Assembly (NCBI RefSeq): GCF_001866135.1
Contig: NZ_MODW01000006.1
Location: forward strand, 1-64,000
Direction of reading: 5' to 3'
DNA from: Microbacterium sp. LCT-H2
GTDB lineage: Bacteria > Actinomycetota > Actinomycetes > Actinomycetales > Microbacteriaceae
Length of the DNA stretch: 64,000 nt
The notes beneath the pieces are model-generated. The model had not been told where the DNA came from. It saw only the letters and a list, made by a program, of their open reading frames with translations, and did not search any database. A program made the position numbers and the translations under genes. The stretch's first letter is position 1, and each line of letters begins with the position of its first letter. Shown piece by piece: positions 35,144-43,655 of the stretch.

Positions 35144-36574
35144 ATGACTGAGAACACCCTCGCCGTCGTCGTCCTCGCTGCAGGCCAAGGCACGCGTATG
35201 AAGTCGCGCCTGCCGAAGGTGCTGCACCGGATCAGCGGGCGCCCTCTCGTCGGACACGTGCTCACGACGGCCACTCGGCTGCACCCGTCGCACATCGAGG
35301 TCGTCGTGCGGCACGAGCGCGATCAGGTCGTCTCCGCGCTGCGCGAGGACTACCCGGACGCCGTCTTCATCGACCAGGACGAGGTTCCGGGCACCGGCCG
35401 CGCCGTCCAGGTCGCGGTGGACGCGCTGCCCGCAGACTTCGACGGCGACGTGCTCGTGCTCTCCGGCGACTGCCCGCTCGCCGACGCCGAGACACTCTCG
35501 ACGTTCCTCGCCGAGCACCGCGCCTCCGGAGCGCCGGCGACCATCATGACCGCTCTCGTCGACGACCCCACCGGGTACGGCCGGGTCATCCGCGATGCGG
35601 ACGGCACCGTGGACCGCATCGTCGAGCAGAAGGACGCGACGGCGGAGGAGGTGGCGGTCAGTGAGATCAACGCCGGCATGTACGTGTTCCGGGCCGCCAC
35701 GCTGCGCACCTACCTGCCCAAGATCGGTGTCGACAACGCGCAGGGCGAGATGTACCTCACGGACGTGCCCGGCCTCGTGCGCCAGGACGGCGACCGAGTC
35801 GCGGCGTCGATCGTGTCCGACGTCGAGGTCACGTTCGGGGTCAACGACCGCGCCCAGCTTGCCGAGGTCGGCCGTCGCCTGAACGCCCGCATCGTGCGCC
35901 GCTGGCAGCTCGAGGGCGTCACCATCGTCGACCCGAGCACGACGTGGATCGACGACGACGCCACGCTCGCCCCCGACGTCACGATCCTCCCGAACACGCA
36001 GATCCTGCGCGCGACGACGATCGCCACGGGCGCGACGATCGGACCGGACACGACGCTCGTCGACTGCGAGGTCGGGGAGGACGCGGTCGTCCGCCGGACC
36101 GATGCGACCCTGGCCGTGATCGGCGCCGAGGCGACCGTCGGCCCCTTCTCCTACCTCCGCGCCGGCACCGTGCTCGGCCCGAAGGGCAAGATCGGCGCCT
36201 ACGTCGAGACGAAGAACGCCGAGATCGGCGAGGGCAGCAAGGTGCCGCACCTGTCGTACGTGGGCGATGCGACGATCGGCCGTGGCGTGAACCTCGGCGC
36301 GAGCACCATCACGGCGAACTACGACGACGTCAACAAGCACCGCACGGAGATCGGCGACGAGGTGCACACCGGCTCGCACACGGTGCTGGTCGCGCCCGTT
36401 AGGCTTGGTCCTGGTGCGAAGACCGGCGCCGGCGCCGTCGTCCGCAAGGACGTCCCGGCCGGTGCCCTGGCCATGAGCGTGGCCCCCCAGCGGAACATCG
36501 AGGGGTGGGTCGAGAAGAACAGAGCAGGGACGGGCGCGGCGGATGCCGCGGCCCGGGAGAATTCGGCGGAATAG
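35144..36574 (+). CDS. glmU: Bifunctional GlcN-1-P acetyltransferase / GlcNAc-1-P uridyltransferase
   Basis: GlmU makes UDP-GlcNAc for peptidoglycan. The 476-aa protein has the N-terminal uridyltransferase motif LAAGQGTRMKSRLPKVLH and GDCPLADAETL, followed from about residue 260 by a left-handed beta-helix acetyltransferase domain (SYLRAGTVLGPKGKIGAYVETKNAEIG, LSYVGDATIGRGVNLGASTITANYDD). The ATG is only 1 nt after tRNA-Gln, leaving no room for a ribosome binding site of its own outside the tRNA. prs follows after 7 bp. Confidence 0.96.
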   Translation: MTENTLAVVVLAAGQGTRMKSRLPKVLHRISGRPLVGHVLTTATRLHPSHIEVVVRHERDQVVSALREDYPDAVFIDQDEVPGTGRAVQVAVDALPADFDGDVLVLSGDCPLADAETLSTFLAEHRASGAPATIMTALVDDPTGYGRVIRDADGTVDRIVEQKDATAEEVAVSEINAGMYVFRAATLRTYLPKIGVDNAQGEMYLTDVPGLVRQDGDRVAASIVSDVEVTFGVNDRAQLAEVGRRLNARIVRRWQLEGVTIVDPSTTWIDDDATLAPDVTILPNTQILRATTIATGATIGPDTTLVDCEVGEDAVVRRTDATLAVIGAEATVGPFSYLRAGTVLGPKGKIGAYVETKNAEIGEGSKVPHLSYVGDATIGRGVNLGASTITANYDDVNKHRTEIGDEVHTGSHTVLVAPVRLGPGAKTGAGAVVRKDVPAGALAMSVAPQRNIEGWVEKNRAGTGAADAAARENSAE

Positions 36575-36581
36575 GCGGAGC

Positions 36582-37616
36582 ATGGCCCGGAAGAAGAAGA
36601 CGGTCGACCTGGATCGCGACAACGGCGTGGCCCCCGGCCTCGTCGCCAAGACGAAGAAGCGTCTGGTCATCGCCGGTGGTCGATCGCATCCCGAGCTGAC
36701 GGCGGCCGTCGCCACCTCGCTCGGTACCGAGATCGCTCCGGTCGAGCACCGCACCTTCGCCTCGGGCGAGATCTACGCCCGCTTCGAGGTCTCGATCCGC
36801 GGCTGCGACCTCTTCCTCGTGCAGACGTTCGGCGAGCCGGTCAACGAGTGGCTCATGGAGACGCTCATCATGATCGACGCCGCCAAGCGCGCCTCGGCCA
36901 AGCGGATCACCGTCGTCGCGCCGTACTATCCGTATTCGCGTCAGGACAAGAAGGGCCGCGGCCGCGAGCCCATCAGCGCCCGCCTCGTCGCCGATCTGCT
37001 GAAGACGGCCGGCGCCGACCGCGTGATGAGCGTCGACCTGCACGCCGCCCAGATCCAGGGCTTCTTCGACGGCCCCGTCGACCACCTGTTCGCCAAGCCG
37101 GTGCTCCTGGACCACTTCGAGCGCACCCTCACCCCGGAAGACCGGGAGATCCTCACGGTCGTCTCCCCGGACATGGGCCGCGTGCGTGTGGCCGACACCT
37201 GGTCGGACAGCCTCGGAGCCCCGCTCGCGATCATCCACAAGCGCCGCGACCCGAAGGTCGCCAACCAGGTCTCGGTGCACGAGATCGTCGGCACCGTGGA
37301 GGGACGCACCTGCCTCCTCGTCGACGACATGATCGACACCGGTGGCACGATCGTCAAGGCCGCGCAGGCGCTCAAGGCGAACGGCGCGCACCGCGTGATC
37401 GTCGCCGCGACCCACGCGATCTTCAGCGACCCGGCGTCCGAGCGGCTGCAGGACGCGGCGATCGACGAGGTCGTGGTCACGGACACCATCCCGCTGTCCG
37501 CATCGCGTCGCTGGGAGAACCTCACGGTGCTGCCCATCGCGCCGCTGCTGGCCCGGGCGATCCACGAGGTCTTCGAGGACGGCTCCGTCACGAGCATGTT
37601 CGGCGGGGACGCGTAA
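36582..37616 (+). CDS. prs: Ribose-phosphate pyrophosphokinase
   Basis: The enzyme makes PRPP from ribose 5-phosphate and ATP for nucleotides, His and Trp. The 344-aa product has HRTFASGEIYARFEVSIRGCD, VVAPYYPYSRQDKKGRGREPISARLVADLL, and the PRPP-binding loop LLVDDMIDTGGTI. It is about 20-25 residues longer than the usual enzyme owing to a basic N-terminal extension (ARKKKTVDLDRDNGVAPGLV). It follows glmU closely, as in many actinobacteria. Confidence 0.95.
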   Translation: MARKKKTVDLDRDNGVAPGLVAKTKKRLVIAGGRSHPELTAAVATSLGTEIAPVEHRTFASGEIYARFEVSIRGCDLFLVQTFGEPVNEWLMETLIMIDAAKRASAKRITVVAPYYPYSRQDKKGRGREPISARLVADLLKTAGADRVMSVDLHAAQIQGFFDGPVDHLFAKPVLLDHFERTLTPEDREILTVVSPDMGRVRVADTWSDSLGAPLAIIHKRRDPKVANQVSVHEIVGTVEGRTCLLVDDMIDTGGTIVKAAQALKANGAHRVIVAATHAIFSDPASERLQDAAIDEVVVTDTIPLSASRRWENLTVLPIAPLLARAIHEVFEDGSVTSMFGGDA

Positions 37617-37708
37617 CTCATCGGGACGGCACAGCCCGTGCATAGCCGGGGTGCTTACGGTCGAGTCATCGACGGAAGAGTCGACCGATGACGACCACGG
37701 AGGACCCC

Positions 37709-38185
37709 ATGATCCGCACGACCGTTCCGACCTCTGTCCGCACGGGCACCGCCCTCCTCGGGGTCGCAGGGCTCTTCGTCCTCGCCGGGTGCTCGTCGAC
37801 CGGCGACGCCACCGACACCTCGAACGGCGCCGACGAGACCGCGGGGTCGAGCACCTCGTCCTCGTCGACCGGTGGAGACGCTTCCGGCACCTACGCCGAC
37901 GGCACCTACACCGCCGACGGCTCGTACCAGACCCCGGAGACGGTGGAGGAGATCACCGTCACGCTCACCCTCGCCGACGGCGTCGTGACGGAGGTCGAGG
38001 TCACGGGCGACCCGAAGGCCCCGGAGACCGAGCGGTACCAGGGAGAGTTCATCGACGGGATCGCCGACGAGGTCGTGGGGAAGCCGATCGACGAGCTGAA
38101 CGTGAGCCGCGTCGCGGGATCCTCGCTCACGAGCGGCGGCTTCAACGACGCCGTGGCCTCCATCAAGGAGCAGGCCGCCGCCTAG
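37709..38185 (+). CDS. FMN-binding domain lipoprotein
   Basis: This 158-aa lipoprotein has a signal peptide and lipobox LAGC, a Ser/Thr/Gly-rich linker of about 45 residues and one FMN-binding domain (Pfam FMN_bind type). The flavinylation motif that ApbE uses reads AGSSLTS at residues 136-142, with Ser139 where the acceptor Thr of the usual SGATLTS stands. GGAGG 5 nt before the ATG at 37709 supports this start over an upstream ATG at 37688. apbE and a membrane oxidoreductase follow, so it is likely the extracytoplasmic electron acceptor of this set. Confidence 0.85.
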   Translation: MIRTTVPTSVRTGTALLGVAGLFVLAGCSSTGDATDTSNGADETAGSSTSSSSTGGDASGTYADGTYTADGSYQTPETVEEITVTLTLADGVVTEVEVTGDPKAPETERYQGEFIDGIADEVVGKPIDELNVSRVAGSSLTSGGFNDAVASIKEQAAA

Positions 38186-38200
38186 GCGCGAGGCGTCCTC

Positions 38201-39094
38201 ATGGGGCAGTGGCGATTCGAGGCGATCGGCACCGGGTGGGAGATCGAGACCGGTGCCCCGCTCACGGATGACGTCCGCGCGGCCGTGACGGCCGAGATCG
38301 AGCGGTTCGATCGCACCTGGTCGCGGTTCCGAGACGACTCCGACGTGGCTCGTCTCGGACGCTCCGGCGGTCGCCTGTCCTCGCCGGACGCGGGACCGAT
38401 GCTCGATGCCTATCGCGAGCTCGACGCCGCCACAGCCGGTGCGGTGAATCCGCTGGTCGCCGACAGCCTTGTCGCCCTCGGCTACGACGCCAACTACTCG
38501 CTGCAGGCCGGCGATCCCCGCCCCGCTCCGGCATCCTGGACCTCTCTGCTCATGTGGTCCGCCGGGGCGATCGACGCCTCTGCGCCCGCCCTGCTCGATG
38601 TGGGCGCCCTCGGCAAGGGGCGTCTCGTCGACCGGGTGATGGCGGTGCTGGCCGACGTCCCTGGGGACGTGGTCGTGGATGCCGGCGGAGACATCCGGGT
38701 GCGCGGCGCCGGCGTGCGCGTCGCTCTCGAGCACCCGTTCGATGCGCGGAAGGCGATCGGCGTCGTCGAGATCACCGATGGCGCGCTGTGCGCATCGGCC
38801 ATCAACCGACGGGCATGGGGAGACGGTCTCCATCATGTGCTCGACGCGCGGACGGGACGCCCGATCCGCACCTGGGCCGCGACGTGGGCTCTCGCCCCGG
38901 AGGCGATGACCGCCGACGCCGTGGCCACCGCGCTGTTCTTCGACGGCGGCCCGGAGCTGGGCGTCCGCTGGGGCGTCGAGTGGGTGCGCATGACCACCGA
39001 CGGCCGTGTGCAGCGCTCGCCCGGCTGCCGCGCCGAGCTCTTCACCGCGGCACCCGCCGCTGCCGCTGGAACCGGGGGAGACACGACACCATGA
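38201..39094 (+). CDS. apbE: FAD:protein FMN transferase
   Basis: ApbE splits FAD and attaches FMN covalently to Thr/Ser of target proteins outside the cytoplasm. The 297-aa protein has NPLVADSLVALGY, the metal/FAD motif LDVGALGKGRLVDRVM, VVDAGGDIRVRG and HHVLDARTGRP. No clear signal peptide is visible from the chosen ATG, which is odd for an enzyme usually exported. It sits 15 bp after the FMN-binding lipoprotein gene, its probable substrate, and overlaps the next gene by 4 bp. Confidence 0.9.
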   Translation: MGQWRFEAIGTGWEIETGAPLTDDVRAAVTAEIERFDRTWSRFRDDSDVARLGRSGGRLSSPDAGPMLDAYRELDAATAGAVNPLVADSLVALGYDANYSLQAGDPRPAPASWTSLLMWSAGAIDASAPALLDVGALGKGRLVDRVMAVLADVPGDVVVDAGGDIRVRGAGVRVALEHPFDARKAIGVVEITDGALCASAINRRAWGDGLHHVLDARTGRPIRTWAATWALAPEAMTADAVATALFFDGGPELGVRWGVEWVRMTTDGRVQRSPGCRAELFTAAPAAAAGTGGDTTP

Positions 39095-40665
39095 CCACCG
39101 CCTTCGCCGCCACCCGCCAGCGCGTCCTCGCCGTCCTCGGCGCGCTGTCGATGTACCGCCTCGTGCTGTTCGCGCTGACGGCACTGGCCCTCATCGCGCT
39201 CGTGCTCTCCCTGTTCGGAGTGATCGTGTCTCCGACGCCGGGGGAGCTGGTGGCCTCCTTCCTCGTGCTCGCCGTCGTGATCTCCGCCGTGGACGCGGTC
39301 GCGCAGCGCCTCCTCCGCCTGCCCTGGCGGGTGGAGTCCTCGCTCGTCACCGCTCTCATCCTGCTGTTCGTGCTGCGTCCCGGCATCGAGCCGTCGGCGT
39401 TGCTCGGCCTCGCGATCGCGGGCGCGGTGGCCAGCGTGTCCAAGTACCTCATCGCGTGGCGGGGGCGGCACATCTTCAACCCGGCGGCGTTCGGTGCTGC
39501 GGTCGTATCGATCCTGGGGGCGTTCGACGCGTTCAGCTGGCTCGGCACCTCCTCGTCGTGGTGGGTCGGCACCCCGGTTCTCGTGATCCCCGTCGTCCTC
39601 CTCGGGCTCGCCGTGCTGTGGCGTACGGAGAAGGTCGGGGTCGTCCTGCTCTTCCTCGTCATCGCCGTCGCCACCTCGATCGTGCGGCAGGCGGTGCAGG
39701 CCGTGCAGTTCGGCGTCTCGTTCGACGTCGTGACGGCGCTGTCGTTCGCGGTGCTTCAGTCGCCGTTCCTCTTCCTCGGGGCGTTCATGCTGTCGGAGCC
39801 GCTGACGCTCCCGCCCCGTCGTCGGCAGCAGCTCGTCGTCGCCGCCGTGGTGGGCGTGCTCGCGGGGTGGCCGATCTCGGTGGCTGGTCTGTTTACGCTC
39901 GGGCAGGAGCGCGCCCTCCTCATCGGGAACCTCGTGGCCTTCGCGTTCGCGCTCCGCGGGTCCGTGCGTCTGGTCCTGGAGCGCCGTGCCTTCGTGACGC
40001 CGACCGCGCAGGAGCTCACGTTCCGGGCGAAGGGCCGCGTGCGGTTCCTCCCCGGGCAGTACCTCGAGCTCGATGTCCCGCATCGGCGCCCTGACGCGCG
40101 GGGGACGCGCCGCGAGTTCAGCATCGTGTCCGCTCCGGCCGATCTGCCGACCCTTCGCATCGCGTACAAGAACGGCGACCAGCAGCACCCGTCGAGCTAC
40201 AAGCGGGCTCTCGCGGCAGCCGAGCCCGGGGCGACCTTCGCGGTGACCGGAACCTGGGGCGACTTCATCCTCCCGCGCGGCGAGCAGCCGGTGCTCATGG
40301 TGGCGGCGGGCATCGGTGTGACGCCGTTCGTATCGCAGCTCCGGCAGCTCCAGGCGACAGGGGAGCGGCGCGACATCGTCCTCGTCTACGTGGCGTCCTC
40401 GGCGGACGAGCTCGCCTTCCGGGACGAGCTCGCCGCGACGGGGGTGCGCACGGTGGTGTTCACCCGCGACGAGCCGGACGACCTTCCCGCGCACTGGACC
40501 TGGGCGCAGGGGGCCCGCCTGGACGCGGAGACCCTGGAGCGCGCGGTGGAGGACCTCTCGGCGCGGCACGCCTTCATCTCCGGCCCGCCGCGGCTCATCG
40601 CCGACCTCGCGCCCGCGCTGCAGAAGGCCCGTTCCCTCACCACGGACGCCTTCGCCGGCTACTGA
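39091..40665 (+). CDS. Fused NqrB/RnfD-like membrane domain and FNR-type flavin reductase
   Basis: The protein (524 aa) combines about eight to ten transmembrane helices (residues 20-300) with a cytoplasmic ferredoxin-NADP reductase-like domain (about 305-524). The membrane part resembles NqrB/RnfD (RHIFNPAAFGAAVVSI, FLFLGAFMLSEPLTLPP) but lacks the SGAT flavinylation motif of true NqrB/RnfD. The FNR part has the flavin-binding RREFSIVS, the NAD(P)-binding GIGVTPFVSQL and the C-terminal ISGPPRLI. It probably takes electrons from NAD(P)H across the membrane to the flavinylated lipoprotein encoded two genes upstream. The ATG overlaps the apbE stop. Confidence 0.85.
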   Translation: MTTAFAATRQRVLAVLGALSMYRLVLFALTALALIALVLSLFGVIVSPTPGELVASFLVLAVVISAVDAVAQRLLRLPWRVESSLVTALILLFVLRPGIEPSALLGLAIAGAVASVSKYLIAWRGRHIFNPAAFGAAVVSILGAFDAFSWLGTSSSWWVGTPVLVIPVVLLGLAVLWRTEKVGVVLLFLVIAVATSIVRQAVQAVQFGVSFDVVTALSFAVLQSPFLFLGAFMLSEPLTLPPRRRQQLVVAAVVGVLAGWPISVAGLFTLGQERALLIGNLVAFAFALRGSVRLVLERRAFVTPTAQELTFRAKGRVRFLPGQYLELDVPHRRPDARGTRREFSIVSAPADLPTLRIAYKNGDQQHPSSYKRALAAAEPGATFAVTGTWGDFILPRGEQPVLMVAAGIGVTPFVSQLRQLQATGERRDIVLVYVASSADELAFRDELAATGVRTVVFTRDEPDDLPAHWTWAQGARLDAETLERAVEDLSARHAFISGPPRLIADLAPALQKARSLTTDAFAGY

Positions 40666-41306
40666 CGCGGATCGTCTTCCGTCCGTCGGCCCGGGGACGT
40701 TGCGACACCTGCACGACCCCGCGACACCCGCACGACCGAGTACCCCGTCTCGTCGTGCATCCGCGCCCGGATCGTGCAGACGGGACAGTCCGATGGGATC
40801 GTGTGAAGTCCGGTCAGATGGGCCGCCCGCACGATCGGGGACGGATGTACCGCCGGGGGACATCTGCACGACCGGGGACCACTTGCACGACCGGGGGACA
40901 CTTGCACGACCGGGGGACACTTGCACGACCGGGGGACGGATAAACGAGGGGATGGACGGATCGGTTGTGCGGACCGGTTCGGGTCGTTCAGGTGGCCACG
41001 GACTGGTCTCGACCGCGGAGACCAGGCGGGACTCATGCACGACCGGGGGACGGATGCGAGACGGGATCGACGGATCGGTCGTGCGGGTGGGGTCGGGTCG
41101 TGCGGGTGTGCACGGTGCGGTTTCGACCTCGGACGTCGACCGGAGACACCTGCACGACCCGGGGACGGGTGCACGAGGGGATGGATGGATCGGTCGTGCG
41201 GACGGGTTCAGGTCGTGCGGACGGGTTCAGGTCGTGCGGACGGGTTCAGGTCGTGCGGACGGGTTCGGGTCGTGCGGGTGTGCGACAGAAAGGACGGAGA
41301 CCGGGG
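40666..41306. other. 641-bp gene-free interval made mostly of phased repeats
   Basis: The interval lies between the convergent 3' ends of the oxidoreductase and histidine kinase genes. Almost all of it is built from GCACGACC-type cores (described separately). Short open frames here cross the repeats and change frame with every 19-bp unit; they have no protein character. Confidence 0.8.
40711..41275. repeat. Repeat locus C: clustered GCACGACC/GGTCGTGC cores at 19-bp spacing
   Basis: Cores on the plus strand start at 40711 and 40730; 40866, 40885, 40904 and 40923; and 41152 and 41171. Inverted cores start at 40751 and 40770; 40963 and 40982; 41077 and 41096; and 41192, 41211, 41230, 41249 and 41268. 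Within every cluster the spacing is exactly 19 bp. Some cores carry one or two substitutions (for example GGTTGTGC at 40963 and GGTCGTTC at 40982). An isolated plus core lies at 41037. Confidence 0.92.
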
Positions 41307-42823
41307 TCAGGCGTCAGGGGTCTCGCCGGGAGGAGTCAGCGGGATACGGACGGTGAAGGTCGTGTCGCCGGGCTCGCTCTCGACCGAGATCCGGCCGTGG
41401 TGGCCCTCCACGATGGCCTTGACGATCGCGAGACCGAGCCCGGTCCCTCCGGTCTGCCGGGCGCGGGAGCTGTCCCCGCGGGCGAAACGGGCGAAGAGCT
41501 CGTCGCGGAGGGCGGGATCGATCCCCGGGCCGTCGTCGTGCACGCGGAGCACGGCCTCGTCGCCCTCCCGGGCCACGCTCAGCGTCACCGTGGTCCCCGC
41601 GGGGGTGTGGGTCCTGGCATTGGCCAGCAGGTTCGCGACGACCTGATGCAGCCGCCCGGCATCCCCGACGACGGTGACCGGCTCGTCCGGCACCTCGATG
41701 TTCCAGTGATGATCGGCCGCGGTCGGCCGCGCATCCGAAAGGCCTTCGAGGGCGAGCTGGGTGAGGTCGACCGTGCCGTACACGAGCTCGCGGCCCTCGT
41801 CGAGGCGGGCGAGGAGCAGGAGGTCCTCCACGAGCCGCGTCATGCGCAGCGACTGCGCCTGGATGCGCTCCAAGGAGGAGGTCGTGCCCTCGATGACCGC
41901 GTCTTCCTTCGTCGCCTCCGGTGCCTGACGCAGCGCCCGCAGCGAGAGCTCCGAGTACCCGCGGATCGAGGCCAGGGGCGTACGCAGCTCATGGCTCGCG
42001 TCGGCGACGAACCGGCGCATCTGCTCCTCGTTCTTCTGCCGCGCCGACAGGGACGTGTCCACGTGGTCGAGGAGCTTGTTGAGCGCGGCACCGACGAGCC
42101 CGGTCTCCGTCCGCGGATCGGCCTCGCTCGCCGGCACGCGCTCGGTGATGCTGACCTCGCCGCGGTCGAGCTGCTGATTGGCCACCCTCGTCGCGGTCGC
42201 CGCGACCGCCCGCAGCGGCCGCAGCCCGACCCGGATCGTGACCGCCGTGGTGAGGGCGAGGAGGATCAGGCCGCCCACCGTCGCGAGCAGGATCACGGTG
42301 AGGAGCTGCGTGAGCTGATGCTGGATCTCGTCGCGGGGGAGTCCCGTGACGACGACGACGCCGTTGCTCGCGGTGGTCGCGACGACCCGATACGAGCCGA
42401 GGTCGTCGAACGAGACCGTGGCAGGGGTGCCGAGCGCGACCGTGCCGTACAACCTCTGCAACTGCTCGGGGGTGAGCGACTGCGGAGTGCTGTTCAACGC
42501 CCCACGGCTCTCCTGGAACGTGACGCCGCTCGGTCCGGCCACGGGGCTCCCGAGCGAGAGCAGCAGCCCGGGGACGCGGGTGTTGAGGAGGGGGAGGATG
42601 TTGTCGACGGTCGCCTCAGAGGGCGCGACCCGCTCCACGATCCCGTCCCGGATCGTCGCTGCGTAGCTCTTCACCTTGTTGTCGAGCTGGTCCTCCAGCG
42701 TGCTGCCGAGGGTGGCGCTGGTGATGACGGCGACGATGACGAGGATCAGCGACACGAACCCGATCACCGCGGTCATCAGCCGCGTCTGCAGGCTCATGGG
42801 CCGTCGCGTCACCGTCGCTCCGC

Positions 42824-42827
<4 letters not shown>
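41307..42827 (-). CDS. Sensor histidine kinase
   Basis: This 506-aa membrane kinase has a transmembrane helix at about residues 18-40, an extracytoplasmic sensor of about 130 residues, a second helix at about 172-200, a HAMP domain (RPLRAVAATATRVANQQLDRG), the phospho-acceptor His279 in SHELRTPLA, and ATPase boxes NLLANARTHTP, HDDGPGIDP and GTGLGLAIVKAIVEGHHGRI. It resembles TrcS/TcrY-type kinases. Its start overlaps the response regulator stop by 4 bp. The signal is unknown; the adjacent electron-transfer genes are convergent and need not be targets. Confidence 0.9.
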
Positions 42828-43552
<725 letters not shown>

Positions 43553-43643
43553 GCCTCTATTCTGCGGAACTTCCTATGTGATTTCTATGGAGCGGGCTAT
43601 GGGTTCTCTGGGAGATGGGGTGCAAGATGTCCGACCCCGGGTC

Positions 43644-43649
43644 TACCGT
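43644..43649 (+). promoter_or_regulatory. Leaderless-type -10 box TACCGT for the FAD oxidoreductase
   Basis: TACCGT ends 6 nt before the ATG at 43656. No Shine-Dalgarno sequence is present. Confidence 0.5.
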
Positions 43650-43655
43650 GTGCTC

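Noticed and set aside
37688..37708. Earlier ATG for the FMN-binding lipoprotein
   Set aside because: It would place seven polar residues before the signal peptide and removes the well-spaced GGAGG at 37699-37703 from use.
40866..40930. CRISPR-like appearance of the regular 19-bp repeats
   Set aside because: Cores are 8 bp with 11-bp gaps, no long direct repeat or unique 30-bp spacers, and no cas genes in the window.
40700..41306. Several open frames across the repeat array (for example a Gly/Ser/Arg-rich frame from 40700)
   Set aside because: The 19-bp period is not a multiple of three, so the sequence changes frame with each unit; no protein character.
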